Part shown: one piece after another, positions 48,808 through 62,202 of the stretch | Position numbering within the stretch: the stretch's first letter is position 1 | How the letters are laid out: each line of letters opens with the position of its first letter | DNA from: Isoperla grammatica | Lineage: Eukaryota > Arthropoda > Insecta > Plecoptera > Perlodidae | Assembly: GCA_945910005.1 (NCBI GenBank) | Contig: CAMDTW010000243.1 | Location: 1-64,000, forward strand | Direction of reading: 5' to 3' | Length of the DNA stretch: 64,000 nt | Notes under the pieces: model-generated | What the model was told of the DNA's origin: nothing | The model's input: the letters and a program-made list of their open reading frames with translations, nothing else | Databases searched by the model: none | Translations under genes and position numbers: made by a program

Positions 48808-51800
48808 CTTAAAACTGGAAGTTTGTGGTAGATAGACTGAAATCAGCCAATTTCTATTTTTTATGCATATTTTTACCAAAAACGACGAAAAAACTCAATT
48901 TATGCATTTTCATTATACTCTTGAAGAATGCAACCTATAATTCTTATTTTTCGACGGAGGGTGTAACTTCTATAGAAGTTATCGAAATGTGACGAAATGG
49001 ACAAATTGTGCTTATTGGAGCCTGAAACGCTCTAAAACAACGATTTGTCAACTTTGGTTGAAACCCTTAGGAATCCCGGCCGTATGCAAGATTCCTCTTA
49101 AAACTGGAAGTTTGTGGTAGATAGACTAAAATCAGCCAATTTCTATATTTTATGCATATTTTAACCAAAGACGACCAAAAAACTCAATTTATGCATTTTC
49201 ATAATACTCTTTCAGAATGCACACTAACATTATTATTTTTCAACGGTTGGTATAACTTCTAAAGTAGTTATCGAAATGTGACGAAATGGACAAATTGTGC
49301 TTATTGGAGCCTGAAACGCTCTAAAACAACGATTTGTCAACTTTGGTTGAAACCCTTCGGAATCCCAGCCGTATGCAAGATTCCTCTTAAAACTGGAAGT
49401 TTGTGGTAGATAGACTGAAATCAGCCAATTTCTATTTTTTATGCATATTTTTACCAAAAACGACGAAAAAAATCAATTTATGCATTTTCATTATACCCTT
49501 GAAGAATGCAACCTATAATTCTTATTTTTCGACGGAGGGTGTAACTTCTATAGAAGTTATCGAAATGTGACGAAATTTACAAATTGTGCTTATTGGAGCC
49601 TGAAACGCTCTAAAACAACGATTTGTGCAATTTGGTTGAAACCCTTAGGAATCCCAGCCGTATGCAAGATTCCTCTTAAAACTGGAAGTTTGTGGTAGAT
49701 AGACTAAAATCAGCCAATTTCTATATTTTATGCATATTTTAACCAAAAACGACGAAAAAACTCAATTTATGCATTTTCATTATACTCTTGAAGAATGCAG
49801 CCTATAATTCTTATTTTTCAACGGAGCTTGTAACTTCTATAGAAGTTATCGAAATGTAACTAAATGGACAAATTGTGCTTATTGGAGCCTGAAACGCTCT
49901 AAAACAACGATTTGTCAACTTTGGTTGAAACCCTTAGGAATCCCGGCCGTATGCAAGATTCCTCTTAAAACTGGAAGTTTGTGGTAGATAGACTGAAATC
50001 AGCCAATTTCTATTTTTTATGCATATTTTTACCAAAAACGACGAAAAAACTCAATTTATGCATTTTCATTATACTCTTGAAGAATGCAACCTATAATTCT
50101 TATTTTTCGACGGAGGGTGTAACTTCTATAGAAGTTATCGAAATGTGACGAAATGGACAAATTGTGCTTATTGGAGCCTGAAACGCTCTAAAACAACGAT
50201 TTGTCAACTTTGGTTGAAACCCTTAGGAATCCCGGCCGTATGCAAGATTCCTCTTAAAACTGGAAGTTTGTGGTAGATAGACTAAAATCAGCCAATTTCT
50301 ATATTTTATGCATATTTTAACCAAAAACGACCAAAAAACTCAATTTATGCATTTTCATAATACTCTTTCAGAATGCACACTAACATTATTATTTTTCAAC
50401 GGTTGGTGTAACTTCTAAAGTAGTTATCGAAATGTGACGAAATGGACAAATTGTGCTTATTGGAGCCTGAAACGCTCTAAAACAACGATTTGTCAACTTT
50501 GGTTGAAACCCTTAGGAATCCCAGCCGTATGCAAGATTCCTCTTAAAACTGGAAGTTTGTGGTAGATAGACTGAAATCAGCCAATTTCTATTTTTTATGC
50601 ATATTTTTACCAAAAACGACGAAAAAACTCAATTTATGCATTTTCATTATACTCTTGAAGAATGCAACCTATAATTCTTATTTTTCGACGGAGGGTGTAA
50701 CTTCTATAGAAGTTATCGAAATGTGACGAAATTTACAAATTGTGCTTATTGGAGCCTGAAACGCTCTAAAACAACGATTTGTGCAATTTGGTTGAAACCC
50801 TTAGGAATCCCAGCCGTATGCAAGATTCCTCTTAAAACTGGAAGTTTGTGGTAGATAGACTAAAATCAGCCAATTTCTATATTTTATGCATATTTTAACC
50901 AAAAACGACGAAAAAACTCAATTTATGCATTTTTATTATACTCTTGAAGAATACAGCATATAATTCTTATTTTTCAACGGAGCTTGTAACTTCTATAGAA
51001 GTTATCGAAATGTGACGAAATGGACAAATTGTGCTTATTGGAGCCTGAAACGCTCTAAAACAACGATTTGTCAACTTTGGTTGAAACCCTTAGGAATCCC
51101 GGCCGTATGCAAGATTCCTGTTAAAACTGGAAGTTTGTGGTAGATGGACAGAAATCAGCCAATTTCTATTTTTTATGCATATTTTAACCGAAAACGACGA
51201 AAAAACTCAATTTATGCATATACATTATACTCTTGAAGAATGCACCCTATAATTCTTATTTTTCGACGGAGGTGGTAACTTCTATAGAAGTTATCGATAT
51301 GTGACGAAATGGACAAATGGTGCTTAATGGAGCCTGAAACGCTCTAAAACAACGATTTGTCAACTTTGGTTGAAACCCTTAGGAATCCCGGCCGTATGCA
51401 AGATTCCTCTTAAAACTAGAAGTTTGTGGTAGATAGACTGAAATCAGCCAATTTCTATTTTTTATGCATATTTTAACCAAAAACGACGAAAAAACTCAAT
51501 TTATGCATTTTCATTATACTCTTGAAGAATGCAAACTATAATTCTTATTTTTCGACGGAGGGTGTAACTTCTATAGAAGTTATCGAAATGTGACGAAATG
51601 GACAAATTGTGCTTATTGGAGCCTGAAACGCTCTAAAACAACGATTTGTCAACTTTGGTTGAAACCCTTAGGAATCCCGGCCGTATGCAAGATTCCTAGT
51701 AAAACTGGAAGTTTGTGGTAGATAGACTGAAATCAGCCAATTTCTATATTTTATGCATATTTTAACCAAAAACGACGAAAAAACTCAATTTATGCATTTT

Positions 51801-52178
51801 CATTATACTCTTGAAGAATGCAGCCTATAATTCTTATTTTTCAACGGAGGGTGTAACTTCTATAGAAGTTATCGAAATGTGACGAAATGGACAAATTGTG
51901 CTTATTGGAGCCTGAAACGCTCTAAAACAACGATTTGTCAACTTTGGTTGAAACCCTTAGGAATCCCGGCCGTATGCAAGATTCCTCTTAAAACTGGAAG
52001 TTTGTGGTAGATAGACTGAAATCAGCCAATTTCCATTTTTTATGCATATTTTTACCAAAAACGACGAAAAAACTCAATTTATGCTTTTTCATTATACTCT
52101 TGAAGAATGCAACCTCTAATTCTTATTTTTCGACGGAGGGTGTAACTTCTATAGAAGTTATCGAAATGTGACGAAATG
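48808..52178. repeat. Right copy of the 3.4-kb duplicated block
   Basis: Partner of 18778-22148 at +30,030 bp. Its right half (from 50542) also belongs to the block that matches 1-7162, so the segment from 50542 to 52178 exists three times: 1-1637, 20512-22148 and here. At both differences seen, this copy agrees with 1-1637, so those two are the closer pair. Confidence 0.88.
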
Positions 52179-52275
52179 CACAAATTGTGCTTATTGGAGC
52201 CTGAAACGCTCTTAAACAACGATTTGTGCAATTTGGTTGAAACCCTTAGGAATCCCAGCCGTATGCAAGATTCCT
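50253..52275. repeat. C-T-G-M-N-A-B 7-monomer higher-order repeat, right copy
   Basis: Monomers at 50253, 50542, 50831, 51120, 51409, 51698 and 51987; 2,023 bp, exactly 7 x 289. It has the private variants of 1-1734 (ATACAGCATAT, TTTCCATTTTTT, CTCTTAAACAACG) rather than those of 20223-22244. Confidence 0.9.
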
Positions 52276-55200
52276 CTTAAAACTGGAAGTTTGTGGTAGA
52301 TAAACTAAAATCAGCCAATTTCTATATTTTATGCATATTTTAACCAAAAACGACGAAATAACTCAATTTATGCATTTTCATTATACTCTTAAAGAATGCA
52401 GCCTATAATTCTTATTTTTCAACGAAGGGTGTAAATTCTATAGAAGTTATCAAAATGTGACGAAATGGACAAATTGTGCTTATTGGAGCCTGAAACGCTC
52501 TAAAACAACGATTTGTCAACTTTGGTTGAAACCCTTAGGAATCCCGGCCGTATGCAAGATTCCTCTTAAAACTGGAAGTTTGTGGTAGATAGACTGAAAT
52601 CAGCCAATTTCTATTTTTTATGCATATTTTTACCAAAAACGACGAAAAAACTCAATTTATGCATTTTCATTATACTCTTGAAGAATGCAACCTATAATTC
52701 TTATTTTTCGACGGAGGGTGTAACTTCTATAGAAGTTATCGAAATGTGACGAAATGGACAAATTGTGCTTATTGGAGCCTGAAACGCTTTAAAACAACGA
52801 TTTGTGCAATTTGGTTGAAACCCTTAGGAATCCCAGCCGTATGCAAGATTCCTCTTAAAACTGGAAGTTTGTGGTAGATAGACTAAAATCAGCCAATTTC
52901 TATATTTTATGCATATTTTAACCAAAAACGACGAAAAAACTCAATTTATGCATTTTCATTATACTCTTGAAGAATGCAACCTATAATTCTTATTTTTCGA
53001 CGGAGGGTGTAACTTCTATAGAAAATATCGAAATGTGACGAAATGGACAAATTGAGCTAATTGGAGCCTGAAACGCTCTAAAACAACGATTTGTCAACTT
53101 TGGTTGAAACCCTTAGGAATCCCGGCCGTATGCAAGATTCCTCTTAAAACTGAAAGTTTGTGGTAGATAGACTAAAATCAGCCAATTTCTATATTTTATG
53201 CATATTTTAACCAAAAACGACCAAAAAACTCAATTTATGCATTTTCATAATACTCTTCCAGAATGCACACTAACATTATTATTTTTCAACGGTTGGTGTA
53301 ACTTCTAAAGTAGTTATCGAAATGTGACGAAATGGACAAATTGTGCTTATTGGAGCCTGAAACGCTCTAAAACAACGATTTGTCAACTTTGGTTGAAACC
53401 CTTAGGAATCCCAGCCGTATGCAAGATTCCTCTTAAAACTGGATGTTTGTGGTAGATAGACTGAAATCAGCCAATTTCTATTTTTTATGCATATTTTTAC
53501 CAAAAACGACGTAAAAACTCAATTTATGCATTTTCATTATACTCTTGAAGAATGCAACCTATATTTCTTTTTTTTCGACGGAGGGTGTAACTTCTATAGA
53601 AGTTATCGAAATGTGACGAAATGGACAAATTGTGCTTATTGGAGCCTGAAACGCTCTAAAACAACGATTTGTCAACTTTGGTTGAAACCCTTAGGAATCC
53701 CGGCCGTATGCAAGATTCCTGTTAAAACTGGAAGTTTGTGGTAGATAGACAGAAATCAGCCAATTTCTATTTTTTATGCATATTTTAACCGAAAACGACG
53801 AAAAAACTCAATTTATGCATATACATTATACTCTTGAAGAATGCACCCTATAATTCTTATTTTTCGACGGAGGTGGTAACTTCTATACAAGTTATCGATA
53901 TGTGACGAAATGGACAAATAGTGCTTATTGGAGCCTGAAACGCTCTAAAACAACGATTTGTCAACTTTGGTTGAAACCCTTAGGAATCCCGGCCGTATGC
54001 AAGATTCCTCTTAAAACTGGAAGTTTGTGGTAGATAGACTGAAATCAGCCAATTTCTATTTTTTATGCATATTTTAACCAAAAACGACGAAAAAACTCAA
54101 TTTATGCATTTTCATTATACTCTTGAAGAATGCAACCTATAATTCTTATTTTTCGACGGAGGGTGTAACTTCTATAGAAGTTATCGAAATGTGACGAAAT
54201 GGACAAATTGTGCTTATTGGAGCCTGAAACGCTCTAAAACAACGATTTGTCAACTTTCGTTGAAACCCTTAGGAATCCCGGCCGTATGCAAGATTCCTAG
54301 TAAAACTGGAAGTTTGTGGTAGATAGACTGAAATCAGCCAATTTCTATGTTTTATGCATATTTTAACCAAAAACGACGAAAAAACTCAATTTATGCATTT
54401 TCATTATACTCTTTAAGAATGCAGCCTATAATTCTTATTTTTCAACGGAGGGTGTAACTTCTATAGAAGTTATCGAAATGTGACGAAATGGACAAATTGT
54501 GCTTATTGGAGCCTGAAACGCTCTAAAACAACGATTTGTGCAATTTGGTTGAAACCCTTAGGAATCCCAGCCGTATGCAAGATTCCTCTTAAAACTGGAA
54601 GTTTGTGGTAGATAGACTAAAATCAGCCAATTTCTATATTTTATGCATATTTTAACCAAAAACGACGAAAAAACTCAATTTATGCATTTTCATTATACTC
54701 TTGAAGAATGCAGCCTATAATTCTTATTTTTCAACGGAGGGTGTAACTTCTATAGAAGTTATCGAAATGTGATGAAATGGACAAATTGTGCTTATTGGAG
54801 CCTGAAACGCTCTAAAACAACGATTTGTGCAATTTGGTTGAAACCCTTAGGAATCCCAGCCGTATGCAAGATTCCTCTTAAAACTGGAAGTTTGTGGTAG
54901 ATAGACTAAAATCAGCCAATTTCTATATTTTATGCATATTTTAACCAAAAACGACGAAAAAACTCAATTTATGCATTTTCATTATACTCTTGAAGAATGC
55001 AACCTATAATTCTTATTTTTCGACGGAGGGTGTAACTTCTATAGAAGTTATCGAAATGTGACGAAATGCACAAATTGTGCTTATTGGAGCCTGAAACGCT
55101 CTCAAACAACGATTTGTGCAATTTGGTTGAAACCCTTAGGAATCCCAGCCGTATGCAAGATTCCTCTTAAAACTGCAAGTTTGTGGTAGATAGACTAAAA

Positions 55201-55743
55201 TCAGCCAATTTCTATATTTTATGCATATTTTAACCAAAAACGACGAAAAAACTCAATTTATGCATTTTCATTATACTCTTAAAGAATGCAGCCTATAATT
55301 CTTATTTTTCAACGAAGGGTGTAAATTCTATAGAAGTTATCAAAATGTGACGAAATGGACAAATTGTGCTTATTGGAGCCTGAAACGCTCTAAAACAACG
55401 ATTTGTCAACTTTGGTTGAAACCCTTAGGAATCCCGGCCGTATGCAAGATTCCTCTTAAAACTGGAAGTTTGTGGTAGATAGACTAAAATCAGCCAATTT
55501 CTATATTTTATGCATATTTTAACCAAAAACGACGAAAAAACTCAATTTATGCATTTTCATTATACTCTTGAAGAATGCAGCCTATAATTCTTATTTTTCA
55601 ACGGAGGGTGTAACTTCTATAGAAGTTATCGAAATGTGACGAAATGGACAAATTGTGCTTATTGGAGCCTGAAACGCTCTAAAACAACGATTTGTCAACT
55701 TTGGTTGAAACCCTTAGGAATCCATGCCGTATGCAAGATTCCT
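52276..55743. repeat. Mixed S/P/C/M block (duplicate of 1735-5202)
   Basis: Same monomer order and same private variants as 1735-5202 at +50,541. The frames at 2946 and 53487 are identical for this reason. No gene is seen. Confidence 0.85.
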
Positions 55744-57183
55744 CTTAAAACTGGAAGTTTGTGGTTGATAGACTAAAATCAGCCAATTTCTATATTTTAT
55801 GCATATTTTAACCAAAAACGACCAAAAAACTCAATTTATGCATTTTCATAATACTCCTTCAGAATGCACACTAACATTATTATTTTTCAACGGTTGGTGT
55901 AACTTCTAAAGTAGTTATCGAAATGTGACGAAATGGACAAATTGTGCTTATTGGAGCCTGAAACGCTCTAAAACAACGATTTGTCAACTTTTTTTGAAAC
56001 CCTTAGGAATCCCGGCCGTATGCAAGATTCTTCTTAAAACTGGAAATTTGTGGTAGATAGACTAAAATCAGCCAATTTCTATATTTTATGCATATTTTAA
56101 CCAAAAACGACCAAAAAACTCAATTTATGCATTTTCATAATACTCTTTCAGAATGCACACTAACATTATTATTTTTCAACGGTTGGTGTAACTTCTAAAG
56201 TAGTTATCGAAATGTGACGAAATGGACAAATTGTGCTTATTGGAGCCTGAAACGCTCTAAAACAACGATTTGTCAACTTTGGTTGAAACCCTTATGAATC
56301 CCAGCCGTATGCAAGATTCCTCTTAAAACTGAAAGGTTGTGGTAGATAGACTGAAATCAGCCAATTTCTATATTTTATGCATATTTTAACCAAAAACGAC
56401 GAAAAAACTCAATTTATGCATTTTCATTATACTCTTGAAGAATGCAGCCTATAATTCTTATTTTTCAACGGAGGGTGTAACTTCTATAGAAGTTATCGAA
56501 ATGTGACGAAATGGACAAATTGTGCTTATTGGAGCCTGAAACGCTCTAAAACAACTATTTGTCAACTTTGGTTGAAACCCTTAGGAATCCCGGCCGTATG
56601 CAAGATTCCTCTTAAAACTGGAAGTTTGTGGTAGATAGACTGAAATCAGCCAATTTCTATTTTTTATGCATATTTTTACCAAAAACGACGAAAAAACTCA
56701 ATTTATGCATTTTCATTATACTCTTGAAGAATGCAACCTATAATTATATTTTTCGACGGAGGGTGTAACTTCTATAGAAGTTATCGAAATGTGACGAAAT
56801 GGACAAATTGTGCTTATTGGAGCCTGAAACGCTCTAAAACAACGATTTGTCAACTTTGGTTGAAACCCTTAGGAATCCCGGCCGTATGCAAGATTCCTCT
56901 TAAAACTGGAAGTTTGTGGTAGATAGACTAAAATCAGCCAATTTCTATATTTTATGCATATTTTAACCAAAAACGACCAAAAAACTTAATTTATGCATTT
57001 TCATAATACTCTTTCAGAATGCACACATTATTATCTTTCAACGGTTGGTGTAACTTCTAAAGTAGTTATCGAAATGTGACGAAATGGACAAATTGTGCTT
57101 ATTGGAGCCTGAAACGCTCTAAAACAACGATTTGTCAACTTTGGTTGAAACCCTTAGGAATCCCAGCCGTATGCAAGATTCCT
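55744..57183. repeat. C-C-S-P-C higher-order repeat, copy 5
   Basis: Duplicate of 5203-6642 at +50,541, with the same CTTTTTTTGAAACC, GGAAATTTG and 4-bp deletion CACACATTATT. It overlaps the start of a C-T-G run (56899 onward) that is cut off inside G at 57703. Confidence 0.85.
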
Positions 57184-57761
57184 CTTAAAACTGGAAGTTT
57201 GTGGTAGATAGACTGAAATCAGCCAATTTCTATTTTTATGCATATTTTTACCAAAAACGACGAAAAAACTCAATTTATGCATTTTCATTATACTCTTGAA
57301 GAATGCAACCTATAATTCTTATTTTTCGACGGAGGGTGTAACTTCTATAGAAGTTATCGAAATGTGACGAAATTTACAAATTGTGCTTATTGGAGCCTGA
57401 AACGCTCTAAAACAACGATTTGTGCAATTTGGTTGAAACCCTAAGGAATCCCAGCCGTATGCAAGATTCCTCTTAAAACTGGAAGTTTGTGGTAGATAGA
57501 CTAAAATCAGTTAATTTCTATATTTTATGCATATTTTAACCAAAAACGACGAAAAAACTCAATTTATGCATTTTCATTATACTCTTAAAGAATGCAGCCT
57601 ATAATTCTTATTTTTCAACGGAGCTTGTAACTTCTATAGAAGTTATCGAAATGTGACAAAATGGACAAATTGTGCTTATTGGAGCCTGAAACGCTCTAAA
57701 ACATCGATTTGTCAACTTTGGTAGAAACCCTTAGGAAACCCGGGCCGTATGCAAGATTCCT

Positions 57762-58051
57762 CTTAAAACTGGAAGTTTGTGGTAGATAGACTGAAATCAG
57801 CCAATTTCTATTTTTTTTGCATATTTTAACCAACACGACGAAAAAACTCAATTTATGCATTTTCTTTATATTCTTGAAGAATGCAACCTATAATTCTTAT
57901 TTTTCGACGGAGGGTGTAACTTCTATAGAAGTTATCGAAATGTAACGAAATGGACAAATTGTGCTTATTGGAGCCTGAAAACGCTCTAAAAACAACGATT
58001 TGTGCAATTTGGTTGAAACCCTTAGGAATCCCAGCCGTATGCAAGATTCCT
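57762..58051. repeat. Representative Q-type monomer, confined to the right end
   Basis: Marked by AACCAACACGACG (AACCAAAAACGACG elsewhere), a T-rich run before GCATATTTT, and TATATTCTTGAAGAATGC. Q occurs only at 57762, 60940, 62098 and 62683. A linked tail, ACATCGATTTG with GTAGAAACC, lies at the end of the preceding monomer at 57762 and 62683, and within the Q unit itself at 60940. This copy has extra A's in GAAAACGCTC and AAAAACAACG. Confidence 0.8.
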
Positions 58052-58630
58052 CTTTAAAACTGGAAGTTTGTGGTAGATAGACTAAAATCAGCCAATTTCT
58101 ATATTTAATGCATATTTTAACCAAAAACGACGAAAAAACTCAATTAATGCATTTTCATTATACTCTTGAAGAATGCAGCCTATAATTCTTATTTTTCAAC
58201 GGAGGGTGTAACTTCTATAAAAGTTATCGAAATGTGACAAAATGGACAAAGTGTGATTATTGGAGCCTGAAACGCTCTAAAACAACGATTTGTGCAATTT
58301 GGCTGAAACCCTTAGGAATCCCAGCCGTATGCAAGATTCCTCTTAAAACTGGAAGTTTGTGGTAGATAGACTAAAATCAGCCAATTTCTATATTTTATGC
58401 ATATTTTAACCAAAAACGACAAAAAAACTCAATTTATGCATTTTCATTATACTCTTGAAGAATGCAGCCTATAATTCTTATTTTTCAACGGAGGGTGTAA
58501 CTTCTATAGAAGTTATCGAAATGTGACGAAATGGACAAATTGTGCTTATTGGAGCCTGAAACGCTCTAAAACAACGATTTGTCAACTTTGGTTGAAACCC
58601 TTAGGAATCCCGGCCGTATGCAAGATTCTT

Positions 58631-60070
58631 CTTAAAACTGGAAGTTTGTGGTAGATAGACTAAAATCAGCCAATTTCTATATTTTATGCATATTTTAACC
58701 AAAAACGACCAAAAAACTCAATTTATGCATTTTCATAATACTCTTTCAGAATGCACACTAACATTATTATTTTTCAACGGTTGGTATAACTTCTAAAGTA
58801 GTTATCGAAATGTGACGAAATGGACAAATTGTGCTTATTGGAGCCTGAAACGCTCTAAAACAACGATTTGTCAACTTTAGTTGAAACCCTTAGGAATCCC
58901 GGCCGTATGCAAGATTCTTCTTAAAACTGGAAGTTTGTGGTAGATAGACTAAAATCAGCCAATTTCTATATTTTATGCATATTTTAACCAAAAACGACTA
59001 AAAAACTCAATTTATGCATTTTCATTATACTCTTGAAGAATGCAGCCTATAATTCTTATTTTTCAACGGAGGGTGTAACTTCTATAGAAGTTATCGAAAT
59101 GTGACGAAATGGACAAATTGTGCTTATTGGAGCCTGAAACGCTCTAAAACAACGATTTGTCAACTTTGGTTGAAACCCTTAGGAATCCCGGCCGTATGCA
59201 AGATTCCTCTTAAAACTGGAAGTTTGTGGTAGATAGACTGAAATCAGCCAATTCTATTTCTTATGCATATTTTTACCAAAAACGACGAAAAAACTCAATT
59301 TATGCATTTTCATTATACTCTTGAAGAATGCAACCTATAATTCTTATTTTCGACGGAGGGTGTAACTTCTATAGAAGTTATCGAAATGTGACGAAATGGA
59401 CAAATTGTGCTTATTGGAGCCTGAAACCGTCTAAAACAACGATTTGTCAACTTTGGTTGAAACCCTTAGGAATCCCGCCGTATGCAAGATTCCTCTTAAA
59501 ACTGAAGTTTGTGGTAGATAGACTAAAATCAGCAATTTCTATATTTTATGCATATTTTAACCAAAAACGACCAAAAAACTCAATTTATGCATTTTCATAA
59601 TTACTCTTTCAGATTGCACACTAACATTTTTATTTTTCACGGTTGGTGTAACTTCTGAAGTAGTTATCGAAATGTGACGAAATGGACAAATTGTGCTTAT
59701 TGGTGCCTGAAACGCTCTAAAACAACGATTTGTCAACTTTGGTTGAAACCCTTAGGAATCCCAGCCGTATGCAAGATTCCTCTTAAAACTGGAAGTTTGT
59801 GGTAGATAGACTGAAATCAGCCAATTTCTATATTTTATGCATATTTTAACCAAAAACGACGAAAAAACTCAATTAATGCATTTTCATTATACTCTTGAAG
59901 AATGCAGCCTATAATTCTTATTTTTCAACGGAGGGTGTAACTTCTATAAAAGTTATCGAAATGTGACGAAATGCACAAATTGTGCTTATTGGAGCCTGAA
60001 ACGCTCTAAAACAACGATTTGTGCAATTTGGTTGAAACCCTTAGGAATCCCAGCCGTATGCAAGATTCCT
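58631..60070. repeat. Duplicate of 46785-48229 (shortened C-C/S-P-C plus S)
   Basis: Monomers at 58631 (C1, TTGGTATAAC), 58920 (C2/S chimera), 59209 (P, TTCTTATGC), 59495 (C3, GATTGCAC) and 59782 (S, TATAAAAG, GAAATGCAC). The offset is about 11,846 bp (41 monomers). P and C3 have several single-base losses absent from the partner. Confidence 0.84.
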
Positions 60071-62097
60071 CTTAAAACTGGAAGTTTGTGGTAGATAGAC
60101 TAAAATCTGCAAATTTCTATATTTTATGCATATTATAACCAAAAACGACGAAAAAACTCAATTTATGCATTTTCATTATACTCTTGAAGAATGCAGCCTA
60201 TAATTCCTTATTTTTCAACGGAGGGTGTAACTTCTATAGAAGTTATCGAAATGTGACGAAATGGACAAATTGTGCTTATTGGAGCCTGAAACGCTCTAAA
60301 ACTACGATTTGTGCAATTTGGTTGAAACCCTTAGGAATCCCGGCCGTATGCAAGATTCCTCTTAAAACTGGAAGTTTGTGGTAGATAGACTAAAATCAGC
60401 CAATATCTATATGTTATGCATATTTTAACCAAAAACGACCAAAAAACTCAATTTATGCATTTTCATAATACTCTTTCAGAATGCACACTAACATTATTAT
60501 TTTTCAACGGTTGGTGTAACTTCTAAAGTAGTTATCGAAATTTGACGAAATGGACAAATTGTGCTTATTGGAGCCTGAAACGCTCTAAAACAACGATTTG
60601 TCAACTTTAGTAGAAACCCTTAGGAATCCCGCCGTATGCAAGATTCTTCTTAAAACTGGAAGTTTAGTGGTAGATAGACTAAAATCAGCCAATTTCTATA
60701 TTTTATGCATATTTTAACCAAAAACGACCAAAAAACTCAATTTATGCATTTTCATAATACTCTTTCAGAATGCACACTAACATTATTATTTTTTCAACGG
60801 TTGGTGTAACTTCTAAAGTAGTTATCGAAATGTGACGAAATGGACAAATTGTGCTTATTGGACGCTGAAACGCTCTAAAACAACGATTTGTCAACTTTGG
60901 TTGAAACCCTTAGGAATCCCAGCCGTATGCAAGATTCCTCTTAAAACTGGAAGTTTGTGGTAGATAGACTGAAATCAGCCAATTTCTATTTTTTTTTTTC
61001 ATATTTTAACCAACACGACGAAAAAACTCAATTTATGCATTTTATTTATATTCTTGAAGAATGCAACCTATAATTCTTATTTTTCGACGGAGGGTGTAAA
61101 CTTCTATAGAAGTTATCGAAATGTGACGAAATGGACAAATTGTGCTTATTGGAGCCTGAAACGCTCTATAACATCGATTTGTCAACTTTGGTAGAAACCC
61201 TTAGGAATCCCAGCCGTATGCAAGATTCCTCTTAAAACTGGAAGTTTGTGGTAGATAGACTGAAATCAGCCAATTTCTATATTTTATGCATATTTTAACC
61301 AAAAACGACGAAAAAACTCAATTTATGCATTTTCATTATAATCTTGAAGAATGCAGCCTATAATTCTTATTTTTCAACGGAGGGTGTAACTTCTATAGAA
61401 GTTATCGAAATGTGACGAAATGGACAACGTGTGCTTATGGAGCCTGAAACGCTCTAAAACAACGATTTGTCAACTTTGGGTTGAAACCCTTAGGAATCCC
61501 GGCCGTATGCAAGATTCCTCTTAAAACTGGAAGTTTGTGGTAGATAGACTGAAATTAGCCAATTTCTATTTTTTATGCATATTTTTACCAAAAACGATGA
61601 AAAAACTCAATTTATGCATTTTCATTATACTCTTAAAGAATGCAACCTATAATTCTTATTTTTCGACGGAGGGTGTAACTTCTATAGAAGTTATCGAAAT
61701 GTGACGAAATGGACAAATTGTGCTTATTGGAGCCTGAAACGCTCTAAAACAACGATTTGTCAACTTTGGTTGAAACCCTTAGGAATCCCGGCCGTATGCA
61801 AGATTCCTCTTAAAACTGGAAGTTTGTGGTAGATAGACTTAAATCAGCCAATTTCTATATTTTATGCATATTTTAACCAAAAACGACCAAAAAACTCAAT
61901 TTATGCATTTTCATAATACTCTTTCAGAATGCACACTAACATTATTATTTTTCAACGGTTGGTGTAACTTCTAAAGTAGTTATCGAAATGTGACGAAATG
62001 GACAAATTGTGCTTATTGGAGCCTGAAACGCTCTAAAACAACGATTTGTCAACTTTGGTTGAAACCCTTAGGAATCCCAGCCGTATGCAAGATTCCT
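60071..62097. repeat. S monomer, then C-C-Q-S-P-C (higher-order repeat with Q inserted)
   Basis: Monomers at 60071 (S), 60361 (C1), 60649 (C2), 60940 (Q), 61231 (S), 61520 (P) and 61809 (C3). C1 and C2 have the usual TTAGTAGAAACC/GATTCTTCTTAAAAC junction. The extra Q between C2 and S is the only change from the five-monomer order. Confidence 0.8.
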
Positions 62098-62202
62098 CTT
62101 AAAACTGGAAGTTTGTGGTAGATAGACTGAAATCAGCCAATTTCTATTTTTTTTGCATATTTTAACCAACACGACGAAAAAACTCAATTTATGCATTTTA
62201 TT

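Larger units (their letters stand above)
50542..57703. repeat. Right copy of the 7.16-kb duplicated block
   Basis: Matches 1-7162 at all diagnostic variants checked, with no difference found by eye. I did not align every base. The offset equals 175 monomers. The match stops inside a monomer, at the A before TCGATTTG at 57704, and the sequence beyond is indel-rich. Monomer order: T, G, M, N, A, B, then a mixed S/P/C/M stretch, then C-C-S-P-C from 55744 and C-T-G from 56899. Confidence 0.9.
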
